Assembly (NCBI GenBank): GCA_003523255.1 | Contig: DPGH01000012.1 | Location: 112,836 to 176,835, forward strand | Origin: Clostridiales bacterium | GTDB taxonomy: Bacteria; Bacillota; Clostridia; Christensenellales; Borkfalkiaceae | Reading direction: 5' to 3' | Length of the DNA: 64,000 nucleotides | Shown: in pieces, positions 35,661 to 44,753 of the stretch | Position numbering within the stretch: position 1 is the first letter of the stretch | How the letters are laid out: each line of letters opens with the position of its first letter | The notes under the pieces: generated by a model | What the model saw: only the letters and a program-made list of their open reading frames with translations | Databases searched by the model: none | What the model was told of the DNA's origin: nothing | Program-made: the position numbers and the translations under genes

Positions 35661-36758
35661 TTACACGTTAAAGCGGAATAAAACTACGTCGCCGTCGCGA
35701 ATTACGTAATCTTTGCCTTCAAGCCGTACTTTGCCGTGTTCTTTGGCGGCGTTAAAACTGCCGAGTTCGACAAGAACGTCATAATCGACTATTTCGGCGC
35801 GAATAAACCCTTTCTCAAAGTCGGAATGTATTTTGCCTGCGGCTTGCGGGGCTTTGGTGCCTTGTTCGATGGTCCAGGCGCGTACTTCTTTTTCTCCCGC
35901 GGTAAGGTAACTTAAAAGTCCAAGTAAGCGGTAAGATGTTTTAACGAGTTTGTCGAGTCCGCTTTCCGTTTCTCCGAGTTCGTTTAAAAACATTTCTTTT
36001 TCATCGTCGGGGAGCCCGGAAAGTTCTTCTTCCGTCTTTGCGCAGATAACCATCGATTCGGCGTTTTCGCTTGCGGCGTAGTCGATGACTTTTTTTGCAA
36101 GCGGAAGTTCGTTTTCGTTTTTGCCCATATCCTTTTCGCTTATGTTTGCGGTGTATATAACGGGCTTTGCGGTTAATAGAAAAAGCGATTTTAAAATTTC
36201 TTTTTCTTCTTCCGTACAGGGGAGAGTTCTCGCGGGTTTTAAGTCGTTTAAATGCGCGTAAAGTTTTTCTAAAAACTCCGCCTCTGTTTTATATTTTTTA
36301 TCGCCGGTTTTGACGAGCGAAACGGATTTGTCCAGTCTTTTTTTAACCGCGTCCGTATCGGCGAAAATAAGTTCCGTGTTTATCGTTTCTATGTCGCGTA
36401 CGGGGTCTATCGAATTGTCTACGTGCGTTACGTTTTCATCCTCGAAGCATCTTACTACGTGTACGATAGCGTCCGTTTCGCGAATGTTAGCCAAAAATTT
36501 GTTGCCGAGCCCTTCGCCTTTGCTTGCGCCTTTTACGAGCCCCGCGATGTCTACGAACTCGACTACGGCGGGGGTAACTTTTTTGGTGTTGTAAAGTTTT
36601 GCGAGCACGTCAAGCCTTTTATCTGGTACCGCAACCATACCGACGTTCGGTTCTATGGTGCAAAACGGGTAATTTGCGCATTCTGCGCCGGCTTTCGTTA
36701 TCGCGTTGAACAGGGTGGATTTTCCCACGTTGGGAAGACCTACTACGCCTAATTTCAT
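35661..36758 (-). CDS. ychF: Ribosome-associated GTPase/ATPase YchF (Obg family)
   Basis: A 365-residue P-loop protein of the universally conserved OLA1/YchF group, which binds ribosomes and prefers ATP over GTP in studied members. P-loop GLPNVGKST is at residues 7-15, followed by FCTIEPNVG (switch I region) and FVDIAGLVKGASKGEGLG (G3). In place of a standard NKxD it has YTANISEKD (about 197-205). A C-terminal TGS domain (about 278-362) with AWTIEQGTKAPQAAGKIH closes the protein. Start ATG follows GGAGAA. It is monocistronic with its own promoter at 36831-36859. Confidence 0.96.
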   Translation of the reverse strand: MKLGVVGLPNVGKSTLFNAITKAGAECANYPFCTIEPNVGMVAVPDKRLDVLAKLYNTKKVTPAVVEFVDIAGLVKGASKGEGLGNKFLANIRETDAIVHVVRCFEDENVTHVDNSIDPVRDIETINTELIFADTDAVKKRLDKSVSLVKTGDKKYKTEAEFLEKLYAHLNDLKPARTLPCTEEEKEILKSLFLLTAKPVIYTANISEKDMGKNENELPLAKKVIDYAASENAESMVICAKTEEELSGLPDDEKEMFLNELGETESGLDKLVKTSYRLLGLLSYLTAGEKEVRAWTIEQGTKAPQAAGKIHSDFEKGFIRAEIVDYDVLVELGSFNAAKEHGKVRLEGKDYVIRDGDVVLFRFNV

Positions 36759-36830
36759 ATAAATTCTCCGATGTGGTTATTAGTTTTTCGGCAACGTAAA
36801 AACAAATCGCGTAGCCGAACGACTTAATCA

Positions 36831-36859
36831 ATTATATAGCATTTATTTATAAAATACAA
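36831..36859 (-). promoter_or_regulatory. Promoter of ychF
   Basis: On the minus strand TTGTAT and TATAAT are separated by 17 bases. It is arranged back-to-back with the argS promoter, eight bases between their -35 boxes. Confidence 0.65.
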
Positions 36860-36867
36860 GTTATTTG

Positions 36868-36896
36868 TTGATTTATTTACCGAAATGTGATATTAT
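36868..36896 (+). promoter_or_regulatory. Promoter of argS
   Basis: TTGATT (36868-36873) and TATTAT (36891-36896) with a 17-base spacer, 44 bases before the argS ATG. A small GGGCTAAAGCCC hairpin lies in the leader. Confidence 0.6.
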
Positions 36897-36939
36897 CGTG
36901 CTGACAGGGCTAAAGCCCGTTACGCATCAAGGAAGTTTT

Positions 36940-38628
36940 ATGGATTACAAGAATTATATTGCGCAAAAATTATCGATTAGCGGATTAGACGTAAACGACG
37001 TGGCGTCTTTTATTGAAGTGCCTCCTTCGTCCGAAATGGGCGACTTCGCTCTTCCGTGCTTTAAACTCGCAAAAACGATGCGTTCTTCGCCGATAAAAAT
37101 AGCGGAAGAACTCGCCGCGAAGTTTAACGCCGATGACGTGGTGTCAGAAGTTACGGCGGTAAACGGTTATCTTAATTTTAAAGTAAACAGAGCGGCTTTC
37201 GTAAAAGCGACGCTTGACGAGATTTTAGATTGCGGCGAAAAATACGGCTCGTCGAACGAGGGTAACGGTAAAACCGTTTGCATAGATTATTCTTCCATAA
37301 ACATCGCAAAGCCGTTTCATATCGGGCATTTAAGTACTACCGTTATAGGTAGCGCTCTTTGTAAAATATTCAGGTTTTTAGGCTACAAGGTAGTGGGCAT
37401 AAACCATCTCGGCGATTACGGCACGCAGTTCGGTAAACTCATCGTCGCGTATAAAAAATGGAGCGGCAGAGAAGCGGTGGAAAGCGGCAGACTTAAAGAA
37501 CTTTCCCGCATATACGTAAAATTTCACGAAGAAGCCAAAATTCATCCCGAACTCGACGACGAGGCACGCGCTTATTTCAAAAAAATCGAGGACGGCGACA
37601 AAGAAAGCGTGGAACTTTTCGACTTTTTCAAGAGGATAACTCTCGAAGAGGTGGATAAGATATATAAACTTCTTAAAGTGGATTTCGATTCTTACGCGGG
37701 CGAAAGTTTTTATAACGATAAAATGGGCGCGGTTATAGACGAACTTAAAGAAAAAGGTTTGTTAAAAACTTCGGACGGGGCGTCCGTCGTAGACCTCGAA
37801 AAGTACGGAATGCCGCCCTGTCTTATACTTAAATCCGACGGTTCGTCTTTATACGCCACGCGCGATATAGCCGCCGCGATTTACAGAAAAAACACTTACG
37901 ACTTTTATAAATGTCTTTACGTGGTCGCGTATCAGCAAAACCTTCACTTTAAACAGTTTTTCAAAGTACTCGAACTTATGGGTAAGGACTGGGCGAAAGA
38001 TCTCGTACACGTGTCGTACGGCATGGTGTCGCTCGAAAGCGGTTCGATGAGTACCCGAGAAGGTAAGGTGGTTCTACTTGAAGACGTTATCGATAAAACG
38101 ATCGAAAAAGCGGGCAAGGTTATAGAAGAGAAAAACCCGAACATTAAAGATAAAGATAAAATCGCGCGTGCGGTCGGCACGGGCGCGGTGATTTTTTCCG
38201 CGTTATGCAACAATAAAATAAAGGACATAGTTTTCAGTTACGACAGAGTTTTGTCTTTCGAAGGCGAAACTTGCCCCTACGTTCTTTATACGGTTGCACG
38301 TTGTAACAGCGTTTTAACCAAATGCGGGTATACGGGCAAGGAAAGCGTATCTGTTCCGCAAATATCCGCCGACGAATACGAAACGGTTAAAATTCTCGCT
38401 AAGTTTAAAGAGACCGTTGTTTCCGCCGCCGAGAAATACGAACCGAGTCTTGTAACGAGATACGCGCTCGACCTTGCCGCGGCGTTTAACAAGTTTTATA
38501 TTTCATCTAAAATCGCCGTGGACGACGCCGAACTTAAAAACTTCCGTTTGTCGATAACTAAAGCGGTAAAAACCGTTTTGACTTCCGCGATGACGCTTCT
38601 CGGTATCGAAACCGTAGAGCAGATGTAA
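36940..38628 (+). CDS. argS: Arginyl-tRNA synthetase
   Basis: Charges tRNA-Arg with arginine. ATG 36940, preceded by AAGGAAG, begins MDYKNYIAQKL and gives 562 residues, the usual length; the open frame reaches upstream to 36865 but that part overlaps the promoter. An N-terminal Arg-tRNA synthetase N domain (about 1-85) precedes the class I catalytic core with FHIGH at 126-130 and the KMSKS-equivalent SMSTREGKVV near 368-377, followed by the DALR anticodon-binding domain (about 450-562). It is followed two bases later by gph. Confidence 0.96.
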   Translation: MDYKNYIAQKLSISGLDVNDVASFIEVPPSSEMGDFALPCFKLAKTMRSSPIKIAEELAAKFNADDVVSEVTAVNGYLNFKVNRAAFVKATLDEILDCGEKYGSSNEGNGKTVCIDYSSINIAKPFHIGHLSTTVIGSALCKIFRFLGYKVVGINHLGDYGTQFGKLIVAYKKWSGREAVESGRLKELSRIYVKFHEEAKIHPELDDEARAYFKKIEDGDKESVELFDFFKRITLEEVDKIYKLLKVDFDSYAGESFYNDKMGAVIDELKEKGLLKTSDGASVVDLEKYGMPPCLILKSDGSSLYATRDIAAAIYRKNTYDFYKCLYVVAYQQNLHFKQFFKVLELMGKDWAKDLVHVSYGMVSLESGSMSTREGKVVLLEDVIDKTIEKAGKVIEEKNPNIKDKDKIARAVGTGAVIFSALCNNKIKDIVFSYDRVLSFEGETCPYVLYTVARCNSVLTKCGYTGKESVSVPQISADEYETVKILAKFKETVVSAAEKYEPSLVTRYALDLAAAFNKFYISSKIAVDDAELKNFRLSITKAVKTVLTSAMTLLGIETVEQM

Positions 38629-38630
38629 AC

Positions 38631-39278
38631 GTGAATAAGGCGGTAATTTTCGATTTGGACGGAACGCTTATAGATTCCGTCCCGGATATAACGCTTAACC
38701 TAAATCTCGCGCTATCGAATTTCGGATTTAACGCCGTTGCCGAAATCGATGTTAAAGATATGATCGGGCACGGCGCGAGGAATCTCGTTTTTAACGCGAT
38801 AGGTAAAAGCGTTTCAAGCGAAACGCTTGACAAAGTTTTAAATTTTTACAATAATATTTATACGGCATCTCCTTTCGTAAAAACCAAAACGTATTTCGGC
38901 GTAAACGATATGCTGAGCGAACTCGTTAAGCGCGGGTATTTGCTCGCGGTGTGTTCTAATAAACCGCAAATTACTACCGAAAAAATAGTAAAAACGGCGT
39001 TTGCCCCGAGATTGTTTTCGGTTGTAAGCGGATACGCCTCGGGCGGGGCGTTAAAGCCCGATAAAAAAGCCGTAACGGACGTTTTGGATAAATTATGCGT
39101 TTTACCCGAAAACGCTTTTCTAATCGGCGATATGGTAACCGACGCGGTCGCGGCGTTGCGCGCGGGCGTAAAATTCATAGCGGCGCAATGGGGCTACGGC
39201 AAAGTCGAAAGTCTTATTGCTTCGGGAGCAACGGCGTTTGCCGCTTTTCCCGCCGAAATTCTCAAATTCATTCGCTGA
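38631..39278 (+). CDS. gph: HAD-family phosphatase, phosphoglycolate phosphatase-like
   Basis: A 215-residue HAD hydrolase starting at GTG two bases after argS. The nucleophile motif DLDGT is at residues 8-12, motif II serine in VCSNKPQ near 108, motif III lysine about 143 (GALKPDKKA), and motif IV GDMVTDAVAA near 165. A helical cap sits between motif I and II. Gph-type enzymes remove phosphate from 2-phosphoglycolate, but the family also includes pyrophosphatase PpaX, which is an alternative. Substrate remains uncertain. Confidence 0.85.
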   Translation: MNKAVIFDLDGTLIDSVPDITLNLNLALSNFGFNAVAEIDVKDMIGHGARNLVFNAIGKSVSSETLDKVLNFYNNIYTASPFVKTKTYFGVNDMLSELVKRGYLLAVCSNKPQITTEKIVKTAFAPRLFSVVSGYASGGALKPDKKAVTDVLDKLCVLPENAFLIGDMVTDAVAALRAGVKFIAAQWGYGKVESLIASGATAFAAFPAEILKFIR

Positions 39279-39324
39279 ATCCCACAACTAACTTTAAAAA
39301 CGAGATAATAAACGGAGTATCGAT

Positions 39325-40533
39325 TTGCAGACATCATACGAAGTCGTTATCGTCGGCGGCGGCGTTTCCGGCGCGGCGTGTGCGATAGAACTTACGCGTG
39401 GCAAAACGCGCTTTAACGGAGAAAACGTTTTAATCGCCGAGCGTAACGACAGACTTTTAAAAAAACTTACCACGACGGGTAACGGACAGGGCAACCTTAC
39501 AAATTCCTCACTCGGCGCGCGCGATTATCACGGCAACGAAAATTTTATACGCGGTTTTTTTGCGGAACAAGAGGATTTAAAAGGTTACTTTGAATCGCTC
39601 GGCGTGCCCATCGTGTATACCGAAAGCGGCAAAGCGTATCCCGCTTCTAAACAGGCTTCCGCGGTAACGGACGCGTTGCGTGCTCATTTAGAGAGCGCCG
39701 ACGTAAAAACCGTAACCGGAGCAAAAGTTATGTCGGTAAAAAAAGAGAAAGACGTTTTTATCGTAAAAACCGATAAAGCCGCGTTTACGGCAAAACGCGT
39801 CGTGCTCGCTTTCGGCGGGGCGGCGGCAAAGCAATTCGGTACGGACGGCACTTCGTATAATCTCGCAACTGAATTAGGGCACGGTTTAACAGACCTTAAA
39901 CCGTCTATAGTTCAACTTAAAACGGAAAGAGAGCCGATTAAAGGTCTCAAAGGTATAAAAGCATGCGCGCGCGTTACGTTGTTTGACGGCGCAAAACCGA
40001 TAAAAAGCGCAACGGGCGACGTGTTGTTTACCGAATACGGGGTGTCCGGTTCGGCGATATTTTCGATTTCGTCTTATCTTTGGCAAACCCGAAATCCGTA
40101 TATAAAAACGGAGTTTTTGCCCGAGTTCGATATCGATGCTACCGAAAGCGCGCTTGTCGCGGCGGCACGTTCTCCGTTATATAAAATCAATCCTTACGCG
40201 TGCGTTGTAAACAAAAAGATAGGCGAGGCGTTATATAAAACCGCGCGTGATAAATCGGTAAAAAGTTTAGCGTACGCGCTTAAAAATTTTACGCTTAAAG
40301 TTACCGGTACTCTCGGTTTTGACAGTGCGCAAACCACGCACGGCGGAATAAACGCCGACGAAATCGACTATAATTCAATGGAAAGCAAATTGATTAAAAA
40401 CCTGTATATAATCGGCGAAGCGTTAGACGTAGACGGCGATTGCGGAGGATATAATCTTTCGTTTGCGTTTCTGTCCGGCGTTAAGGCGGCAAATAGTATA
40501 AAAAATTCAATTAAAAACGAATTACGTAAATAA
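39325..40533 (+). CDS. NAD(P)/FAD-dependent oxidoreductase (HI0933/YhiN/BaiN family)
   Basis: A 402-residue flavoprotein starting at TTG 39325 after GGAG; no in-frame ATG lies upstream, and the FAD-binding GGGVSG begins at residue 11, so the start is well placed. The family signature TTGNGQGNLTN is at about residues 50-60 and the C-terminal FAD contact GEALDVDGDCGGYNLSFAF near 371-389. Members act as flavin-dependent reductases; BaiN works in bile acid dehydroxylation but most members are uncharacterised, so no substrate is claimed. It is followed by rho 11 bases later. Confidence 0.88.
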   Translation: MQTSYEVVIVGGGVSGAACAIELTRGKTRFNGENVLIAERNDRLLKKLTTTGNGQGNLTNSSLGARDYHGNENFIRGFFAEQEDLKGYFESLGVPIVYTESGKAYPASKQASAVTDALRAHLESADVKTVTGAKVMSVKKEKDVFIVKTDKAAFTAKRVVLAFGGAAAKQFGTDGTSYNLATELGHGLTDLKPSIVQLKTEREPIKGLKGIKACARVTLFDGAKPIKSATGDVLFTEYGVSGSAIFSISSYLWQTRNPYIKTEFLPEFDIDATESALVAAARSPLYKINPYACVVNKKIGEALYKTARDKSVKSLAYALKNFTLKVTGTLGFDSAQTTHGGINADEIDYNSMESKLIKNLYIIGEALDVDGDCGGYNLSFAFLSGVKAANSIKNSIKNELRK

Positions 40534-40544
40534 GAGGTCATTTT

Positions 40545-41999
40545 ATGGGCAAATTCAAAAAACTTACGGCGGAAATGCTTGAAGACAAGCATCTTACCAT
40601 TCTTCGCGCTCTCGGTAGAGAAATGGGCGTAAAAACGCCCGCAGCAAAAAACAAAGAGCAACTTATAGGCGAAATACTCGATATACAAAGCGGCAGATTA
40701 AAACCCGAAGAGCCTAACGGCAAAGGCGCGCCGCTGAAAATAAAAATCGATTTATCGGAGTTTATAGCAACTCCCGAGGACGATGGAAAAGAGGAAAAGA
40801 ACGAATATAAATTCGACCCGCCCGCAAAAATCGTCGTAAACGACAGCGTTAAACCCGCCGCCGACGAGAAAATAGTTGAAGGCGTGCTTGAACAGCATAA
40901 TTCCGGTTACGGTTTTTTAAGGGTAAACAATTACGAAAACTCGAACGACGACGCGTACGTGTCCATTCAAAACATAAAAAAATACAATCTCCGTCGCGGA
41001 GATATAGTTAAAGGCATAGTAAAGGGTATCAGAGAGAAAGATTCCGCCGCCCTTCAATCGGTTATATCCATAAACGGAATGAGCCCCGAAAAATTTTTGT
41101 ATCGCAAAAACTTTGACGACCTCGTTCCGTATTACCCCACGCGCAGATTAAAACTCGAAACGCCTGAAAGCGGTTCTGATCTCGCTATAAGGTGTATAGA
41201 CCTTTTCGCGCCGCTCGGCATGGGGCAAAGAGGTTTAATCGTCGCGCCGCCGAAAACAGGTAAAACCACGCTTCTTAAAAAAATCGCGCAGTCGATTGAA
41301 AAAAATTATAAAGACGTTAAACTTATAGTTCTTTTAATCGACGAGCGTCCCGAAGAGGTTACCGACATTGAACGCTCCGTTTCGGGCGAAGTGGTATTTT
41401 CTACTTTCGACGAAAACGCGGAGCACCATATCCGTGCCGCCGAACTGGTTATAAACAGGGCTAAAAGGCTTGTAGAAGTCGGTAGTGACGTGGTTATTTT
41501 AATGGATTCCATAACCCGCCTTGCAAGGGCGTATAACAACGTATGCGAGTCGTCCGGCAAAACGCTTTCGGGCGGGTTGGACCCCGTTTCGCTTATCGGA
41601 CCTAAACGCTTTTTCGGCGCGGCGAGAAATATTGAAAACGGCGGCAGTCTGACCATTCTTTCTACCGCTCTTATTGAAACCGGCAGTCGTATGGACGACG
41701 TTATTTACGAGGAGTTTAAAGGCACGGGCAATATGGAAATACATCTTTCGAGAGAACTCAGCGAAAAACGTATTTTCCCCGCGATAGATTTATATAAGTC
41801 GGGTACGAGAAAAGAAGAACTTTTACTCTCCGAAAAAGAACTTTCGGTAGTTTACGGACTTCGTAAAATTCTGTCGGAGCGCGACGACGCGACCGACGCG
41901 CTTTTAGAAATGCTTAAAAAGACTAAAGACAACGAAGAGTTTATTGCAAAAGTACCCACGTGGATAAAGCTTTACGGAAAAGACGATGAAATCAGGTAG
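40545..41999 (+). CDS. rho: Transcription termination factor Rho
   Basis: A 484-residue hexameric RNA-dependent ATPase that ends transcripts. Rho_N occupies roughly residues 5-50, followed by a short lysine/glutamate-rich insert and the S1-like cold-shock RNA-binding domain with GYGFLR near 124-129. Walker A PPKTGKTTLL is at about 234-243, Walker B VVILMDSITRLARAYN near 316-331 and the Q-loop/R-loop follow (SGGLDP, GAARNIE). Start ATG follows AAGAGG. Length is somewhat above the E. coli form because of the N-terminal insert. Its end overlaps the methyltransferase gene by 14 bases. Confidence 0.97.
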   Translation: MGKFKKLTAEMLEDKHLTILRALGREMGVKTPAAKNKEQLIGEILDIQSGRLKPEEPNGKGAPLKIKIDLSEFIATPEDDGKEEKNEYKFDPPAKIVVNDSVKPAADEKIVEGVLEQHNSGYGFLRVNNYENSNDDAYVSIQNIKKYNLRRGDIVKGIVKGIREKDSAALQSVISINGMSPEKFLYRKNFDDLVPYYPTRRLKLETPESGSDLAIRCIDLFAPLGMGQRGLIVAPPKTGKTTLLKKIAQSIEKNYKDVKLIVLLIDERPEEVTDIERSVSGEVVFSTFDENAEHHIRAAELVINRAKRLVEVGSDVVILMDSITRLARAYNNVCESSGKTLSGGLDPVSLIGPKRFFGAARNIENGGSLTILSTALIETGSRMDDVIYEEFKGTGNMEIHLSRELSEKRIFPAIDLYKSGTRKEELLLSEKELSVVYGLRKILSERDDATDALLEMLKKTKDNEEFIAKVPTWIKLYGKDDEIR

Positions 42000-42909
42000 A
42001 AACAAAACCATAGATTTTGACTTGACGGAAGGCGAAAAGTATTTAAAGCGCGTTGTTTACGAAAAAGACGTAAAAAGTTTACCCGTAAATTCTGTCGTTT
42101 GCGGCGACGCGTTCAAATCGCTCGAAAAAGTCGAAAACGCTTGCGTAGACTTACTTATAGTAGACCCGCCTTATAACTTATTTAAAAATTATCACGGCAA
42201 TTCGTTCAAAAAAACTTCTGACGAAGAATACGCCGCGTATACCGAAAAATGGATAAAAGCGGTTAAACCGAAACTTAAACCGACCGCGAGCGTTTACGTT
42301 TGTTGCGACTGGAAAAGTTCGATTACGATAGGCAGGGTTCTTGCTGAAAATTTCGAATTAAAAAACAGAATAACCTGGCAGAGAGAAAAAGGCAGGGGGG
42401 CTTCTCGGAACTGGAAAAACGGGTTAGAGGACGTGTACTTTTGCACCGCCGGCGACGAATATATTTTTAACCTTGCCGCAGTCAAACAAAGAAAAAAAGT
42501 ACTCGCGCCGTATAAAGAGAACGGCTCTCCAAAAGACTGGGTAGAAACGCCATGCGGGCGTTATCGCGATACTTGCCCGTCTAACTTTTGGGACGATATT
42601 TCCGTACCTTACTGGTCCATGGCGGAAAATACCGCGCACCCGACGCAAAAACCGGAAAAACTCATTGCGAAAATCATTCTGGCAAGTTCAAACGAAGGCG
42701 ATTTGATACTCGACCCGTTCGCGGGGAGCGGAACGTCCGCGGTTACCGCAAAAAAACTCGGGAGAAATTACGTGGCGATAGAACAAAACCCGTTATACTG
42801 CGCCTGGGCTATAAAACGGCTCGAAACCGCCGAAACCGATAAGTCCATACAAGGTTACTTTGACGGCGTTTTTTGGGAACGTAACAGTCGCCCGCAGTCC
42901 GATAATTAA
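41986..42909 (+). CDS. Solitary DNA methyltransferase (N6/N4, beta class)
   Basis: A 307-residue amino-methyltransferase of the N6_N4_Mtase type. The catalytic motif DPPY is near residue 60 and the S-adenosylmethionine motif FAGSGT near 245-250, the motif order of the beta class. HPTQKPEKL, typical of the family, is at about 218-226. No restriction endonuclease or specificity gene is adjacent; it is translationally coupled to rho and closed by a terminator. It may therefore be an orphan regulatory or protective methylase. Recognition sequence cannot be deduced. Start ATG 41986 lies within rho. Confidence 0.9.
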   Translation: MKSGRNKTIDFDLTEGEKYLKRVVYEKDVKSLPVNSVVCGDAFKSLEKVENACVDLLIVDPPYNLFKNYHGNSFKKTSDEEYAAYTEKWIKAVKPKLKPTASVYVCCDWKSSITIGRVLAENFELKNRITWQREKGRGASRNWKNGLEDVYFCTAGDEYIFNLAAVKQRKKVLAPYKENGSPKDWVETPCGRYRDTCPSNFWDDISVPYWSMAENTAHPTQKPEKLIAKIILASSNEGDLILDPFAGSGTSAVTAKKLGRNYVAIEQNPLYCAWAIKRLETAETDKSIQGYFDGVFWERNSRPQSDN

Positions 42910-42927
42910 AATTTTGTATATACAAAA

Positions 42928-42959
42928 AAACGCCGTCCGTTATGCTACGGACGGCGTTT
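42928..42959. terminator. Bidirectional terminator between methyltransferase and transporter
   Basis: A perfect 13-bp stem AAACGCCGTCCGT/ACGGACGGCGTTT with a 6-base loop; A and T tracts on both sides let it work for the converging genes on each strand. Confidence 0.9.
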
Positions 42960-42973
42960 ATACGTTTTTGTAT

Positions 42974-43978
42974 TTATACCGGCGAAAATATTCCGAGCAA
43001 TATTATGCCCGCAAACGTTAGACCTATCGCGGTATAGTGCAGTGCGGAAAGTTTTTCTTTAAGGAAAATTCTGCTCCACAAAACCGAAAGCACGCAGTAA
43101 GCGGAAATCATGGGGAGCCCCGCGTCGAAATCCGAGAACACGACCGCCATATAGAAAATCTGACCTATCGTTTCGCACGCGCCGCCGAGTATAAGCGATT
43201 TTCTTAAAGTAAGTTTTTCTCCGACCTCGCTCGGTTCGTTACCGTACGCAAAAAACTTTTCTTTTTTAATAAACTTAACTATTACGAAAGATATTATCGC
43301 AAACAAAAGCGCGGTAAACTCGAACGACGTGTTAGAAGCGTATTCCGTCATATCGAACAACTCGAAATGTTCTATCGCTTTATCGCCTACGGTTCCGAGC
43401 GCGTCCATCAATAAGTAAATAATCGGAATTAAAATCGCGATAAGACTTTTAGTGTATTTGAATTGTTTGCTGTCCTGGCGGGCGAGTTTAACCGCCTCGT
43501 CCTCGCGGTATTCCACCACGCCGAGCGAAACTATGCCTATCGTTATAAGAACCACGGCGACTATCGACCAGGCGTCAATCGTCGCCCACCCCGCGATAAT
43601 GCAAATCAAAAGCGCAAGCGAACCCGAAGAATTGCATATGGGGGAGGATACTGATAATTCGATGTATCTGAGCCCCGCATAGCCTATTACCATTGCCAAC
43701 AGGTATACGGCGGCTACCGGTGCGTAGCGTAAAAAGTCCGCGGGTTTAAAGTCGGTGTAAATAATATTGCGCCACCACTCGGGGTCGGCGCCCTCTTCTA
43801 TCGGGGGAATAAACGCGCTTACGATAATGGTTATTATCGCGTGTAAACCCATTATAACGCCCACCGCAAACATAACTTTAAAGTGGCTGTTTTTGTCTTT
43901 TTGCGAAGTGCCTAATTTTGAAAACAAGTCCGAACCGCTCCAGCATAAAAGAGCGATAAGGGCAAAAATAAAACTCAT
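42974..43978 (-). CDS. EamA-like drug/metabolite transporter
   Basis: A 334-residue membrane protein with about ten transmembrane segments in two repeats. I start at the ATG at 43978 (MSFIFALIALLCWSGSDLFSK), which follows AAGGAG by ten bases; the frame extends 16 codons further without family content. The opening LCWSGSDLFSKLG and a C-terminal VLWSRIFLKEKLSALHYTAIGLTFAGI are characteristic of the EamA/DMT superfamily. Substrate is unknown; such proteins export amino acids or metabolites. It follows nrdG2 on the same strand, 61 bases apart, with a weak CCCCTTT/AAAGGGG hairpin between them. Confidence 0.85.
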   Translation of the reverse strand: MSFIFALIALLCWSGSDLFSKLGTSQKDKNSHFKVMFAVGVIMGLHAIITIIVSAFIPPIEEGADPEWWRNIIYTDFKPADFLRYAPVAAVYLLAMVIGYAGLRYIELSVSSPICNSSGSLALLICIIAGWATIDAWSIVAVVLITIGIVSLGVVEYREDEAVKLARQDSKQFKYTKSLIAILIPIIYLLMDALGTVGDKAIEHFELFDMTEYASNTSFEFTALLFAIISFVIVKFIKKEKFFAYGNEPSEVGEKLTLRKSLILGGACETIGQIFYMAVVFSDFDAGLPMISAYCVLSVLWSRIFLKEKLSALHYTAIGLTFAGIILLGIFSPV

Positions 43979-44039
43979 AATATAAAATCTCCTTGAAAAA
44001 AAGCGTAATATCCCCTTTAAAACCAAAAAAGGGGAAAAA

Positions 44040-44738
44040 TTATAAATCGTACCCGCGTAAACGGGTGTCGGGAATATAGGCTTTAAGAATTTCTTTAAAT
44101 CTTAAAGCGTCGCTTTCTTCCACGGGGGATAGATATGACTCGATACAGTCTTCGCTGTTTTTGAACTTCTGTAAAAAATACTTGTCCGCTCCTTTAATCC
44201 ATTTTCCTATTTCCGTAATGCTGTTTAAGGTATGGAACTCTTTTACGAGCGTGGTACGGAATTCGTATTTTGCCGCTCCGCTTAAAAAATACGAAACGGT
44301 TTTTTCTATCTTCGACGTGTCGAATTTATCGAAGCCGATTATCTCGGCATAATGCGCTTTATCGTTTTTAATATCCATCGCAAAGTAGTCGGCAAGCCCG
44401 TTTTCGTTAAGCGTTTTAACGGCTTCGGGATTTGTTCCGTTAGTGTCTACTTTTACGGAGTAGCCGAGTTTTTTAAGTCTTTCGCAAAACTCCGGCAAGT
44501 CTTTTTGTAAAGTGGGTTCGCCGCCGGTAACGCAAACTCCTTCGAGTATGCCTTTACGTTTAGTAAGGTAATCGAAAACTTCTTTTTCGTCCATCGCGGG
44601 CAGGCGGTCGTAATCTATAACGAGCGCGGAATTGTGGCAAAATCCGCACTTAAAATTGCAATTGCCGGTAAAAACCGTCGCCGCGACGAAACCGTCGTAA
44701 TCGACGAGAGATAATTTTTCCAAACCGTAAATTTTCAT
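44040..44738 (-). CDS. nrdG: Anaerobic ribonucleotide reductase activating protein (NrdG2-type radical SAM)
   Basis: A 232-residue radical SAM enzyme expected to generate the glycyl radical on anaerobic ribonucleotide reductase NrdD, or another glycyl radical enzyme. The iron-sulfur motif C-x3-C-x2-C uses Cys27, Cys31 and Cys34; VCVTGGEPTL (about 70-79) and VDTNGT follow. Length and pattern match the NrdG2 group (TIGR02495) more than the shorter classical NrdG. No nrdD lies in this window, so the partner is elsewhere. It begins 15 bases after the CDF gene stop on the same strand. Confidence 0.88.
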   Translation of the reverse strand: MKIYGLEKLSLVDYDGFVAATVFTGNCNFKCGFCHNSALVIDYDRLPAMDEKEVFDYLTKRKGILEGVCVTGGEPTLQKDLPEFCERLKKLGYSVKVDTNGTNPEAVKTLNENGLADYFAMDIKNDKAHYAEIIGFDKFDTSKIEKTVSYFLSGAAKYEFRTTLVKEFHTLNSITEIGKWIKGADKYFLQKFKNSEDCIESYLSPVEESDALRFKEILKAYIPDTRLRGYDL

Positions 44739-44753
44739 AAATTCAAAGCCCCG

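Noticed and set aside
36865..36939. In-frame upstream extension of argS
   Set aside because: It covers the predicted promoter and starts far upstream of the AAGGAAG site; the standard N-terminus begins at 36940.
44011..44034. CCCCTTT/AAAGGGG inverted repeat between the EamA and nrdG2 genes considered as a terminator
   Set aside because: Short stem and no T-run on either strand; both genes are probably in one operon.
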